Shown here in pieces: positions 52,423 through 61,623 of a stretch of DNA of 64,000 bases. Position 1 is the stretch's first letter; each line of letters starts with the position of its first letter. Under the pieces are notes generated by a model. The model was given only the letters and a program-made list of their open reading frames with translations, did no database searches and was not told the origin of the DNA. A program made the position numbers and the translations under genes. Origin of the DNA: Caulobacter sp. (GTDB lineage Bacteria > Pseudomonadota > Alphaproteobacteria > Caulobacterales > Caulobacteraceae); NCBI GenBank assembly GCA_019636175.1, contig JAHBYC010000008.1, forward strand, positions 23,382-87,381, read 5' to 3'.

Positions 52423-52428
52423 GGACGC

Positions 52429-53511
52429 CTAGCAGCCTACCACCCCGTGGTCGCGCATGTGGTCGCTGGCGCTGGACAGCATCTGCAGGAACATGCGGTC
52501 GCCGCGCTCGGTCTGGCTGACCACCATGGCCGCGAAGAAGGCGGTGCCGAAGAGCAGATAGGCGCCCCGGCCATAGTGGCGCTCGAGGTCGGCGCGGTCA
52601 TAGCCGCTGACCCCGTTGGCCGTCAGGGTGCCGTGGTAGAGGTCCAGCAACTGGGCCTCGTGGGCGCGGCGAACCTCACGCGGCAGGGCGCCGGCGAGGA
52701 AGTAGGCCAGGTCGGTCGGGCCGGCGCCGTAGGCGAAGGACTGCCAGTCCAGCACCGTGACCGGATGGCCCCCGGCCGCCGTGCCGAACATCATGTTGTC
52801 GGGCCGGAAGTCGTTGTGGGTCAGGCAGCGGGGGCCGTCGTGATCGGCGCCGAAGCTGTTGAAATGGGAGGCCAGCCATTCGCCGGTGTCGATCCATTCG
52901 GGGTCCAGCCGGTCGGCGTAGCGGGCCTTGAAGCCCTGCCACATCATGGCCACCAGCTCGTCGGTGACGCTGCTGGCCGGGGCCGCCTTCGACCCGGAGA
53001 CCCAGGGCAGGGCGTCGAGGCCGTCGTCGCCCCAGTGGGAGGCGTGCAGCCGGGCGGCCTGGACGGTGACGAGGCGGGCCTGCTCCAGGCTGACCCCGGC
53101 CAGCTGGTCGCCCTGCTCGGCGGGGGCCAGGTCCTCCATCATCAGCACGAACTCGCTGGTCGCCTCGTCGACATCGGTGAACCAGCAGCGGGGGGTGTGG
53201 ACCAGGGCGGTCGGGGCCAGCTGCTGATAGAAGCGGACCTCGCGGATGTAGTTGCCGAGCGCCACGCCGGTGTTGCGGCTCTCGTCCCCGGCGGCGGGAA
53301 ACTTGCCCACAAGCGAGGCGGGGGCGTCGTCCGGCGCGCGCTCGTAGTCGAGGGTGAAGCGCACGCTGTCGCCGATCTGGCCGGTGCCGACCCCTTTGGC
53401 CGTGAAGCCGCGCACGACGGCGTCGACGCCGCCCGCCTGCAGCACGGCGGTCAGCCAGGGGGCGTCGATGGCCTCGGGGCGGCGGATGTCGGGGCGTTTC
53501 ATCTGGCTCAC
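52429..53511 (-). CDS. Aminoglycoside/ecdysteroid-kinase-like phosphotransferase
   Basis: This 360-residue kinase-fold protein has the N-lobe strand SLVGKFPAAG, a LMMEDLAP hinge, the catalytic loop CLTHNDFRPDNMMF (catalytic Asp) and VLDWQSFAYGAG (metal Asp, DFG-like position). The pattern matches the EcKinase/APH superfamily. Its natural substrate in bacteria is unknown; steroid or acyl-CoA-pathway links are common for this subgroup. Confidence 0.85.
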   Translation of the reverse strand: MSQMKRPDIRRPEAIDAPWLTAVLQAGGVDAVVRGFTAKGVGTGQIGDSVRFTLDYERAPDDAPASLVGKFPAAGDESRNTGVALGNYIREVRFYQQLAPTALVHTPRCWFTDVDEATSEFVLMMEDLAPAEQGDQLAGVSLEQARLVTVQAARLHASHWGDDGLDALPWVSGSKAAPASSVTDELVAMMWQGFKARYADRLDPEWIDTGEWLASHFNSFGADHDGPRCLTHNDFRPDNMMFGTAAGGHPVTVLDWQSFAYGAGPTDLAYFLAGALPREVRRAHEAQLLDLYHGTLTANGVSGYDRADLERHYGRGAYLLFGTAFFAAMVVSQTERGDRMFLQMLSSASDHMRDHGVVGC

Positions 53512-53666
53512 GGGAATTTTTCCTCTGTGGTCCGATCTGGTTACGGGGGCCGCCCGGGCGTGGCAAGATTCACCCGGGGGAAGCGGGGCGGGTCGTTGCT
53601 CGCAGGTCTGGGGGGCGCCCTGTCCCTGTGAGCGCGGGAGTTGCGGTGGATGGAGATGCGCCTTGT

Positions 53667-53801
53667 CCCCGGCTGGGTTGCGGGTCGCCCCGTGGGCGCC
53701 CGGGATGACGGAGTTTTAGTTTGGACGCCAAACGCAGCTCTACCCCCTCCCACCGTCATCCCGGCCGTAGCGCATCGCGCGGAGCGCCGGGACCCAGGGG
53801 C
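53667..53801. repeat. REP-like inverted repeat R2
   Basis: CCCGGGATGACGG (53699-53711) and CCGTCATCCCGG (53753-53764) are inverted arms. The right half is nearly identical to the left 45 bp of R1, so R2 has the two halves in the opposite order. Confidence 0.7.
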
Positions 53802-53908
53802 GGCGCGCTCCATTCCGTCAGCGCTACCGCCGGATCTATCCCGGCGGTCGATACGCGCGGGATTTGGGCGTTGGGGCGAAGTGTCTGCGGGCGCGGCTTA
53901 ACCGAAGT

Positions 53909-53925
53909 CTGTATTTTTGATACAG
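53909..53925 (+). promoter_or_regulatory. Palindromic operator-like site before the terminase large-subunit gene
   Basis: CTGTATTTTTGATACAG has perfect 6-bp arms and a 5-base centre and lies 7 bp before ATG 53932. Its AT-richness contrasts with the flanks. It could be the binding site of a repressor, possibly of phage origin. Confidence 0.5.
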
Positions 53926-53931
53926 TTGACC

Positions 53932-55767
53932 ATGGCCGCTTCGATAGAGGATCCGCTGGATCCGCCCGCTCGCCCGCACCGTCGGATTCTGACCGACGTC
54001 ACCGATCGTGACGCCCTGGCGGCGGCGCTGGGGCGTCGGCGGGGGACGGTGGATGGCTGGATCAGCGACGGGCTGATCCCGGAGCGGCACTGGGCGCGGC
54101 TCGAGGCGTTGGGCCATGCCCGGCCTGGCGAGCTGCGGGCGGGCCGGCCGGAGACCGGGCGCGGGCGGGCCCCGGCCAGGGCGGCTCCGGTCGCCGCCGT
54201 CGCGGGGGTCGGCGAAGCCAGGTCCAGCGAGGCCAGGTCCAGCGAGGAGGGCGTTCGGGCGGCGCGGGACGATCTGACCGCCTTTGTCCAGCTGATCGAT
54301 GTGCCCGGCGTGGGACGGGGCAGGCACGCCGGCGAGGGGCCGCTGAAGCTGGCGGCGCATCACCGCCTGTGGCTGGGCGTTTTGCAACGGGTCGAGCGCG
54401 GCGAGCTGCTCCGGGTGATGTGCTTCATGCCGCCGGGGTCGGCCAAGTCGACCTATGCGGTCGACGTCTTCACCCCGTGGTTCCTGGGCAGGGCGAATGA
54501 TCGCAGCGTGCTGGTGGTCACCTACGCCAGCGACCTGGCGACGCGCCGGGGGCGAAGGGCGCGGAGCGTGGCGCGCCAGCCGGTGTTCCGCATGGTGTTC
54601 GGCGTCGGGCCCCTGGCCAGTCATGCCGGCGCCGGGTCCTGGTCGCTGGACAACGGCTCGGACTGGATGGGGGCCGGGATCCTGGCCGGACTGACCGGCA
54701 ACAGGGCCGACCTGATCGTTATCGACGACCCGGTGAAGGGCCGGGCCGAGGCCGACAGCGCCCTGATCCGGCGGCGCACCCGCGAGGAATTCGACGACAC
54801 CGTCCGCACCCGGCTGAAGTCGGGCGGGCGGATCGTGCTGATCCAGACCCGCTGGCATGAGGACGATCTGGCCGGCCAGCTGTTGCCCCTCGACTATGAC
54901 GGCCGCTCGGGGCCGGTCGCCTGCCGCGACGGGGAGGTCTGGGAGGTGGTCAATCTGCCGGCCCAGGCGGAGCGGGCGGATGATCCGCTGGGACGGGCGC
55001 CGGGGGCCTATCTGTGGCCGGAATACTGGGGGCCGGAGCACTGGAGCCAGTTCAAGGTCAATCCCCGCACCTGGAACGCCCTGTTCCAGCAGCGGCCCAG
55101 ACCCGATGAGGGCAGCTATTTCGAACGCTCGAGGTTCCGCCGCTTCGCCGACCACGACCTGCCTGCGGACCTGCGATACTACGGCTCGAGCGACTATGCG
55201 GTCAGCGAGGGCCGGGGCGATTTCACCCGGCTGACGGTCTGGGGTCTGGATGGGCGGGGCGATCTCTGGCGGGTGGCCTCCTGGGGCGGCCAGACCAGCG
55301 CCGATGTCTGGATCGAGGCCCAGGTCGAGCTGGTCGCCCGGTTCCGGCCGCTGGGCGGAATCCGCCGCTGGTTCGGCGAGGCGGGGGTGATCCAGCGGGC
55401 CATCGCCCCGATGCTGCTGGCGCGGATGCGCGAGCGGCGGGTGCATTGCGATCTCAAATGGCTGGCCTCGGCGCAGGACAAGCCGACCCGGGCGCGGGCG
55501 GCGCAGAGCCTGGTCATGGCCGGGCGGGTGCATGTGCGCGACGACGCCGACGGCGACTGCTTCATCGAGGAATGCGTGGCCTTTCCCAGCGGACGCCACG
55601 ACGACGAGGTCGACTGCCTGTCGCTGATGGGCCGGGCGCTGGACCAGCTGGCGCCGCCGGCGACCGGACCGGTGGACGACTTCGCCCGGGCGGGGCGGGT
55701 GTTCGAGTCCCCGGCCCGCGGCCATGGGGCCGACTTCGCCGAGACCGGGCCGGTGTTCGGGGACTAA
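53932..55767 (+). CDS. Terminase large subunit with N-terminal helix-turn-helix (orphan)
   Basis: The 611-residue protein has an unusual N-terminal ~65 residues, DRDALAAALGRRRGTVDGWI, resembling a small HTH DNA-binding domain. A linker with a duplicated ARSSE and then the packaging ATPase follow: Walker A-like MPPGSAKSTYAVDV, Walker B LIVIDDPVKG and coupling motif QTRWHEDDLAG. The C-terminal RNase H-like nuclease has acidic residues in YGSSDYAVSEG and HDDEVDCLSL. No portal or capsid genes flank it. ATG 53932 is chosen over TTG 53917. The serine hydrolase gene starts 48 bp later. Confidence 0.87.
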   Translation: MAASIEDPLDPPARPHRRILTDVTDRDALAAALGRRRGTVDGWISDGLIPERHWARLEALGHARPGELRAGRPETGRGRAPARAAPVAAVAGVGEARSSEARSSEEGVRAARDDLTAFVQLIDVPGVGRGRHAGEGPLKLAAHHRLWLGVLQRVERGELLRVMCFMPPGSAKSTYAVDVFTPWFLGRANDRSVLVVTYASDLATRRGRRARSVARQPVFRMVFGVGPLASHAGAGSWSLDNGSDWMGAGILAGLTGNRADLIVIDDPVKGRAEADSALIRRRTREEFDDTVRTRLKSGGRIVLIQTRWHEDDLAGQLLPLDYDGRSGPVACRDGEVWEVVNLPAQAERADDPLGRAPGAYLWPEYWGPEHWSQFKVNPRTWNALFQQRPRPDEGSYFERSRFRRFADHDLPADLRYYGSSDYAVSEGRGDFTRLTVWGLDGRGDLWRVASWGGQTSADVWIEAQVELVARFRPLGGIRRWFGEAGVIQRAIAPMLLARMRERRVHCDLKWLASAQDKPTRARAAQSLVMAGRVHVRDDADGDCFIEECVAFPSGRHDDEVDCLSLMGRALDQLAPPATGPVDDFARAGRVFESPARGHGADFAETGPVFGD

Positions 55768-55815
55768 GACGGGCGGCGGGGTGGTCTGACGCGATAACGA
55801 TGTTAGGCTTGGCCC

Positions 55816-57294
55816 ATGTGGGGATCAGGATTGTCGTGGATCGCGGCGGCGGGGCTCGCCGTGGTCATGGTTGCGTGCGGACCGGCCAGGGCGGCTCAGC
55901 CCGACTGTGTGGAACAGGGCCCGCCGGGCGTGGATGTCGCGGCCCTCACCGGGCCGGTCAGGGCGGTAATCGCGCGTGAGATGCCGGCGTCGGGAGCGCC
56001 GGGCCTGGCCTTCGCCATTGTCCGGGACGGAACGGTGGTGACCGGCGCCTGCGGCCTCGCCAGGCTGGGAACGGATCGCCGGGTGACGCCGGACACGCCG
56101 TTTCTGCTGGGGTCGATCTCCAAGAGTTTCACCGCCATGGCGGTGCTGCAGCTGGTCGAGGCCGGCAAGGTCGATCTCGACGCCGAGGTCTCGCGCTATC
56201 TGCCGGTATTTCGCGGCCGGCCGGGCCAGGCCATCACCATCCGCCAGCTGCTCAGCCACACCAGCGGCTGGTCCACCCTGCAGGGCAACCAGCCGCGCAA
56301 GGGAAAGGGCGGGGACGAGGACGAGCTGGCGCGGCGGGTCGCGGAGATGGCGCAATGGACGCCGGCCAAGGCCCCCGGCGAGCGCTGGGCCTATTCCAAC
56401 GCCAACTACCTGATCCTCGGCGCGGTGATCGAGGCGGTCAGCGGCCAGAGCTATCAGGCCTATGTCGAAAGCCGGATTCTCAAGCCCTTGGGGATGGACC
56501 ACAGCTTTGTCGTCGACGGCCGCGCCCATGACGATATGGCGACCGGCCACCTGCCCTGGTTCGGCGGCAAGCGCCCCCTGGATGACAGCAGGCCGGTTCG
56601 CAGCGCGGCACCGGCGGGCGGGGTGGTGGCCAGCGCGGGCGACCTCGCCCGATATCTGGCGGTGATGATGAACGGTCGGGACGATGTGATCAGCGCCGGG
56701 CACAAGGCGCTGATGATGCGGCCGGCGGGCAAGGCCTCGCCCTTCTATGGCCTGGGCTGGTTCATTGATGCGAAGCGGGGGCGGGTGTCGCACAGCGGGA
56801 CCAGCCCGGGGGTCGAGACCCTGGCGACCCTGGTTCCGGGTGAGAAGACCGGCGTGGTCGTGCTGGTCAACGCCGGCGGCGGCGTCGGGTTCGGCGAAAC
56901 CACCCGGCTGCGCGAGGGGCTGACGGCCCGGGCCCTGGGCGGGAGCTGGGCCGGCGATGGCGGGCGCTGGGGCCAGAAGGCGCTGTTCGCCAGCCTGGTG
57001 CTGCTGCCGGTCATCTTCCTGCTGTGCATGGTCTGGGCCTGGTTCCACCGCCGGGCTCTGCGCGCCAAGTCGGGGCTGTTTGGCCTGTTCAGCCTGTGGT
57101 TCCCGCTGTTGACGACGACGGCGATCGCGGTGGCGGTGCTGTTTGTCATTCCCGATCTGCTCGGCGTTTCGGCCGCGACCTTGAGGATGTTCCAGCCGGA
57201 CCTGGCCCTGACCCTGACCGCCATCGCGGTGACCGGTGTGGGCTGGGCGGTGTTCCGGCTGCTGCTGGCCTACAGCGGCCGCGGCAAAGCCTAG
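55816..57294 (+). CDS. Class-C-like serine hydrolase with C-terminal membrane helices
   Basis: The 492-residue protein has an N-terminal signal (about 1-27, with VVMVAC near a lipobox) and the serine hydrolase motifs SxxK (S100-I-S-K103) and YSN (AYSNANYL). Three membrane helices follow in the last ~110 residues (LFASLVLLPVIFLLCMVWAW and two more). Such proteins act as D-aminopeptidases or esterases on the cell envelope. Its TAG stop is made by the first bases of double-hairpin repeat copy 2. Confidence 0.88.
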   Translation: MWGSGLSWIAAAGLAVVMVACGPARAAQPDCVEQGPPGVDVAALTGPVRAVIAREMPASGAPGLAFAIVRDGTVVTGACGLARLGTDRRVTPDTPFLLGSISKSFTAMAVLQLVEAGKVDLDAEVSRYLPVFRGRPGQAITIRQLLSHTSGWSTLQGNQPRKGKGGDEDELARRVAEMAQWTPAKAPGERWAYSNANYLILGAVIEAVSGQSYQAYVESRILKPLGMDHSFVVDGRAHDDMATGHLPWFGGKRPLDDSRPVRSAAPAGGVVASAGDLARYLAVMMNGRDDVISAGHKALMMRPAGKASPFYGLGWFIDAKRGRVSHSGTSPGVETLATLVPGEKTGVVVLVNAGGGVGFGETTRLREGLTARALGGSWAGDGGRWGQKALFASLVLLPVIFLLCMVWAWFHRRALRAKSGLFGLFSLWFPLLTTTAIAVAVLFVIPDLLGVSAATLRMFQPDLALTLTAIAVTGVGWAVFRLLLAYSGRGKA

Positions 57295-57407
57295 AGCATG
57301 TCAGGGCGAAGTGTACGCGGTTCGCCCGCCCGGACATGCGCTAAATGTTTGATTTTAGACCATTTTATCAGGTTTTGATGCGTGCATCAAAACCTGAAAG
57401 GGTCTAG
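57291..57407. repeat. Double-hairpin repeat, copy 2 (inverted relative to copy 1)
   Basis: It is nearly identical to 32884-33001 in reverse orientation. It contains both hairpins (CAGGTTTTGATG/CATCAAAACCTG and the AGCATGTC pair) and provides the stop codons of both convergent flanking genes (57292-57294 and 57404-57406). Confidence 0.87.
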
Positions 57408-60400
57408 ACGGCCTCCGCCAGCCGGCCCGCCCACAGGCTGCGCAGATGCTCGAGGGGCAGGGGCTTGGCGAACAGATAGCCCTGGAAGGCGTGGACCCCG
57501 GCGACGGCGAGGAACTTGCGCTGGACCTCGGTCTCGACCCCCTCGGCCACCACCTTCATTCCCAGGGCCCGGCCGACGCTGATCACCGCATGCACCAGGG
57601 CGGCGCTGGCGGCGTCCTCCGGACAGCCGATGATGAAGCTGCGGTCGATCTTCAGCTTGTTGAAGGGATAGACCCTCAGCTGGTTGAGGCTGGTGTAGCC
57701 CATGCCGAAGTCGTCCAGGGCGATGCTGACGCCCAGGGCCTGAAGTCGCTCGATGGCCCGCCTGGCCTCGGCCTCGTCGTGCAGGACGGCGGTCTCGGTG
57801 ATCTCGACCTCCAGACGCTGGGCGGGAAAGCCCTCCTGGGCCAGAATGGCGGCGATATCATCGACGAAGGCGGGGTCGGCGACGTCCAGAGCCGAGGCGT
57901 TGATGCTGACCGGCAGGCCGTCGAGATCGAGGGTGTCGCGCATCGCCCGCCGGGCCACCCAGCGGGTGATCGGCGCCATCAGCCCGGCCTTCTCGGCCAG
58001 GGGAATGAAGCGGTCGGGCCCGATCGGGCCGCGGGTCGGGTGAGTCCAGCGCAGCAGCGCCTCGCAGCCGGTGACGCTCTGGCCGTCGCGGCTGAACTGC
58101 GGCTGATAGGCGAGGGTGAACTCGTCCCGCTCCACCGCCTTCGACAGGGCCAGGGTGAGGGCGGCGTCGTCGGTGCTGAGCGCCGGCGGCGCCTTCGGCG
58201 TCGGGGCGCGGGACTCCAGCGCCGCCAGGGTGGCGACCAGCAGGGTCTGCAGGGCCTGGCCGCCGACGAGGTCGGCGACCCCGGCGTCGCGGGCCCGTTC
58301 TTCCAGCAGGGCGGCCTGCTCGGCCACGGCCCGGGCCCCGATGTTGAGGCTCATGGATTTCAGGGCGTGGGCGGCCCGGGCGGCGTTGTCGGGATTATTC
58401 GCTTCCGCCGCCTCCAGATAGGCCTCGACGGCGCCGGGGGCGTTCTCGCGATAGAGGCGGCGCACCCGCTCGACGAAGTCGGCCTTTCCGGCCTGGGCCA
58501 TGCGGGTCAGTTCGCCGACGACGTCGGGGTCCAGCAGGTCGCTGACCTCGGGCGCCGCGTCCGCCGACGGGGCCGGGGCGGACACGACGGTCGGGGCCGT
58601 TTCAGCGGGTGACGGGCCCTCCGAGGGGGTCACGAACCGGGCCATGACCGCCGCCAGCCCGGTCAGGGTGAAGGGCTTGTGCAGCACCCCATCCATGTCG
58701 GCCTCGCGCCAGGCCTCGGCGGCGGAGCCGACGACATGGGCGGTCAGGGCGACGACCGGGGTGCGGGCGCCGGTCTGGCGGCGGCGGATCTCGCGGGTCG
58801 CCTCATAGCCGTCCATCTCCGGCATCGAGCCGTCCATCAGCACCAGGTCGAAGTCGCCGGCCAGGGTCGCCTCGACGCCCTCGCGACCGTCCTCGGCGGT
58901 CTCGCAGGACGCGCCCAGGCGCGACAGGGCCTCCATCGCCACCTCGCGGTTGACGGCGCTGTCATCGACGACCAGCACCTTGCGGCCGGCGAAGTGGGGC
59001 AGGACGTCGGAGGTCGCGGCGGCCGCCTCGGCCGGGTCGCTGAGCGGCTCGCCCGCGGCGACCTGGGTCAGGGCGCGCAGCAGGTCGCCGCGTCGCAGCG
59101 GCTGGATCAGCACCGCATGGGCCCGCCCGGCGCGCACCAGGGCCGCGGGGCGGGTGTCGCCGTATTCGCCCAGCACCAGGGTCGGAACCGTCGCCTGCGG
59201 CGCGCCCTCCAGGGCGGCGGGATCGGCCAGGCGGAGGGCGGCCCCCTCGGTCTCGGGCCCCGACGGGCTGAGGCCGGCGGCGACGAGATAGCGATGGGCC
59301 ACCGCGCGGCTGCAGGGACCGGCCAGGGCCAGGGCCGCGTCTCCGGCGACCCGGGGCCAGGGGGCGGCCGGCTCCACGGCCTCGCAGGGCAGCAGGAAAC
59401 CGAACACCGAGCCTCGGCCGACCTGGCTCTGCACCTCGACCTCGCCGCCCATGGCCTCGACCAGCCGCTTGCAGATGGCCAGGCCCAGGCCCGTGCCGCC
59501 GAAGCGGCGGGTGATCGACTGATCGGCCTGGGTGAAGGCCCCGAACAGGCCGCCGATCTTGTCGGGGGCGATGCCGATGCCGCTGTCGCGGACCAGGAAG
59601 CGAAGGCCGCCGCCCTCGGGAACGACGGTAATCATCACCCCGCCGGTCTCGGTGAACTTGATGGCGTTGTTGACCAGGTTGCCGATCACCTGGCGCAGGC
59701 GGGTGGGATCGCCCATCACTCTGGCCGGAACCGCCGGATCGACGAAGGCGGCGATATCCAGCCCCTTGGTGCGCGCCCGCTCCCAGAACAGGCTGGCGAC
59801 GTCCTCGACCACCTCGGCCGGATCGAGGGGGGCGGACTCGAGGTCCATCTTGCCGGCCTCGATCTTGGAGAAGTCGAGGATGTCGTTGATGATCGCCAGC
59901 AGGCTGGAGCCGCTCTTGGCGATGACCTCGGCGAAGCGGCGCTGGCGGGCCGGCAGCTCTCCCGCCGCCAGCATCTCGGCCATGACCATGATGCCGTTCA
60001 TCGGGGTGCGGATTTCGTGGCTCATCGTCGCCAGGAAGTCGCTCTTGGCGGCGTTGGCGTTCTCGGCGGCGTCCTTGGCCAGGCTGAGGTCGGCGGTGCG
60101 TTCGGCGACGGTGGCCTCCAGGCCGCTGACGTGGCCGGCGATTTCCGCGTCGCGGCTGCTGATCTCGGCCAGCATGGCGTTGAAGCCGTCCACCAGGGCG
60201 ACGATCTCGCTGTCGGCCCCAGGCGGTGTGGTGGTCGGCCGGGAATAGTCGTGGGTGGCGCGCACCGCCGACATGCTGTCTTTCAGAGCCAGGATCGGGT
60301 CGGTGATGCCCCGCTGCATCCGCCAGGCCACCAGCACCCCGAACAGGGCGGCGGCGAGGCCGGCAAGGAGGCTGGTGGTCAGGGCGCCGATCAGGCGGGC

Positions 60401-60883
60401 GCCTGCGTCACTGGTCTGGCCGAGCAGCACGACCTGGCCGACGGGCCGCCGGCCATAGATGACCGGGGCCCGAACCTGCACCGTCGAGGACTTGAGCAGG
60501 GACAGGGTCGAGGCGCTGGCGCCGGCCTTGCCGCCGACCCGGGCGTCGCGCGAGAGCCGCGCGCCGGAGCCTGTCTCTGCCAGGGTGGCGCCGTCAGGGG
60601 TCTCGATGCGGGCGTAGACGACCCCGGGCAGAAGGTTGATCGCGCGCAGGGAGGCGTAGGCGCGCGAGGCGCTCTTGCCATGGGTCGCCTCGGCGCTTGA
60701 AGAGGCCAGAACGGCGGCGGCGGCGCGGAACTGATCCATCTCCAGGGCGGCCTCGCGGCGACCGGCGCGCACGGCGCTGACCGCCGTGACCACGGCCACG
60801 GCGACACTGACCGAAACGATCACCAGTTGCGCCAGGCGGGTCCGGATCGACCGCCTGCGCTGGCGCCCTCGCTGTGAAGCCAA
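57404..60883 (-). CDS. Hybrid sensor histidine kinase with REC, Hpt and EAL domains
   Basis: This 1159-residue membrane protein has TM1 (about 18-38), a periplasmic sensor (40-165), TM2 (about 167-187) and HAMP (190-245). HisKA follows with H289 in [15 protein letters not shown], then HATPase ([18 protein letters not shown]), a degenerate REC-like stretch (about 510-610), REC with D684 ([12 protein letters not shown]), Hpt with H839 (AHALKSMSL) and an EAL domain (905-1155; EAL at 941-943, CEALLRW). There is no GGDEF. The EAL carries intact-looking acidic motifs (NASALD, EITETAV, DDFGMGY), so it likely hydrolyses c-di-GMP under phosphorelay control. Confidence 0.93.
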   Translation of the reverse strand: MASQRGRQRRRSIRTRLAQLVIVSVSVAVAVVTAVSAVRAGRREAALEMDQFRAAAAVLASSSAEATHGKSASRAYASLRAINLLPGVVYARIETPDGATLAETGSGARLSRDARVGGKAGASASTLSLLKSSTVQVRAPVIYGRRPVGQVVLLGQTSDAGARLIGALTTSLLAGLAAALFGVLVAWRMQRGITDPILALKDSMSAVRATHDYSRPTTTPPGADSEIVALVDGFNAMLAEISSRDAEIAGHVSGLEATVAERTADLSLAKDAAENANAAKSDFLATMSHEIRTPMNGIMVMAEMLAAGELPARQRRFAEVIAKSGSSLLAIINDILDFSKIEAGKMDLESAPLDPAEVVEDVASLFWERARTKGLDIAAFVDPAVPARVMGDPTRLRQVIGNLVNNAIKFTETGGVMITVVPEGGGLRFLVRDSGIGIAPDKIGGLFGAFTQADQSITRRFGGTGLGLAICKRLVEAMGGEVEVQSQVGRGSVFGFLLPCEAVEPAAPWPRVAGDAALALAGPCSRAVAHRYLVAAGLSPSGPETEGAALRLADPAALEGAPQATVPTLVLGEYGDTRPAALVRAGRAHAVLIQPLRRGDLLRALTQVAAGEPLSDPAEAAAATSDVLPHFAGRKVLVVDDSAVNREVAMEALSRLGASCETAEDGREGVEATLAGDFDLVLMDGSMPEMDGYEATREIRRRQTGARTPVVALTAHVVGSAAEAWREADMDGVLHKPFTLTGLAAVMARFVTPSEGPSPAETAPTVVSAPAPSADAAPEVSDLLDPDVVGELTRMAQAGKADFVERVRRLYRENAPGAVEAYLEAAEANNPDNAARAAHALKSMSLNIGARAVAEQAALLEERARDAGVADLVGGQALQTLLVATLAALESRAPTPKAPPALSTDDAALTLALSKAVERDEFTLAYQPQFSRDGQSVTGCEALLRWTHPTRGPIGPDRFIPLAEKAGLMAPITRWVARRAMRDTLDLDGLPVSINASALDVADPAFVDDIAAILAQEGFPAQRLEVEITETAVLHDEAEARRAIERLQALGVSIALDDFGMGYTSLNQLRVYPFNKLKIDRSFIIGCPEDAASAALVHAVISVGRALGMKVVAEGVETEVQRKFLAVAGVHAFQGYLFAKPLPLEHLRSLWAGRLAEAV

Positions 60884-61002
60884 AAACGTCCATCCCGCCA
60901 GAGACTTGCGAACAGAGGGACGTTACCCCGCATTAATGACCCTGTGCTTAATGTGAGCATGTAGCGTTCGGTCGGGCCAGCGATAGACAAAGAGACATAG
61001 GC

Positions 61003-61623
61003 ATGGACGCCCGCGTCCAGTTTCGGCAGCTCTTCAGTTTTTCGGCGACGGCCGACCTGCGCCTGCTGTTCGTGGACGACGATCCGATTCTGCGCGAGTT
61101 CGCGACGGTGCATCTGGCCAGCGAAACCATGAGCATCGAGACCGCGGGCGACGGGGCCGAGGGCTTGCAGCGGATCGCCGAGCTGAAGCCGGACCTGGTG
61201 CTGCTGGACCTGGAGATGCCCCGTATCGACGGCTTCGAGGTGCTGCGGCGGCTGCGGGACGATCCGGCCACCGCCCGCCTGCCGGTGATCGTCGTCACCG
61301 GCCGCGAGGACACCGGCGCCATTGACCGCGCCTTCGACGCGGGGGCCACCTCCTTCATCGCCAAGCCGATCAACTGGCGTCTGCTGGGCTACCAGATCCG
61401 CTATGTGCACCGCACCTGCGCCAACGAGGCCGAACTGCTGGAAGAGCGCATCCGCATCAGCCGCGCCCGGGCTCACGCCGAGGCCGGGCTGCGGGCCGTC
61501 GCCCGCGAGGGCTCTCGCTTCCTGAAGACGGCCTGCCGCACCAGCCCCGACCTGCGCGAGGCGGCGGAGGATTTCGCCCTGGCTTTGGAAACCGCCGTCG
61601 CCGGCCCGGAGACGCCCGGATGA
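61003..61623 (+). CDS. Response regulator with receiver domain and short helical C-terminus
   Basis: The 206-residue protein has a receiver (LLFVDDDPIL, phospho-acceptor D69 in LVLLDLEMPRIDG, Thr in VVTGRED, Lys in FIAKPIN) and a C-terminal helical tail (about 140-206) of no known family, which may be a stator or dimer helix. It is divergent from the hybrid kinase gene, a probable partner, and shares an ATGA overlap with the TadG-like gene. Confidence 0.88.
   Translation: MDARVQFRQLFSFSATADLRLLFVDDDPILREFATVHLASETMSIETAGDGAEGLQRIAELKPDLVLLDLEMPRIDGFEVLRRLRDDPATARLPVIVVTGREDTGAIDRAFDAGATSFIAKPINWRLLGYQIRYVHRTCANEAELLEERIRISRARAHAEAGLRAVAREGSRFLKTACRTSPDLREAAEDFALALETAVAGPETPG

Larger units (their letters stand above)
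53512..53931. other. Intergenic region with repeat R2 and a terminase operator
   Basis: These 420 bp contain no supported gene. They hold repeat R2 (53667-53801) and the palindrome at 53909-53925. The short open frames reading through the repeat are not coding. Confidence 0.6.

Noticed and set aside
53836-55725. 629-residue open frame opposite the terminase
   Set aside because: The plus-strand frame has terminase ATPase and nuclease motifs; the minus frame has none.
53932-57294. Terminase and following serine hydrolase as part of a prophage
   Set aside because: No other phage genes flank them; the serine hydrolase is a typical chromosomal envelope enzyme.
58679-60700. 673-residue open frame opposite the hybrid kinase
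   Set aside because: Shadow of the minus-strand kinase, whose HisKA, REC, Hpt and EAL motifs are unambiguous.
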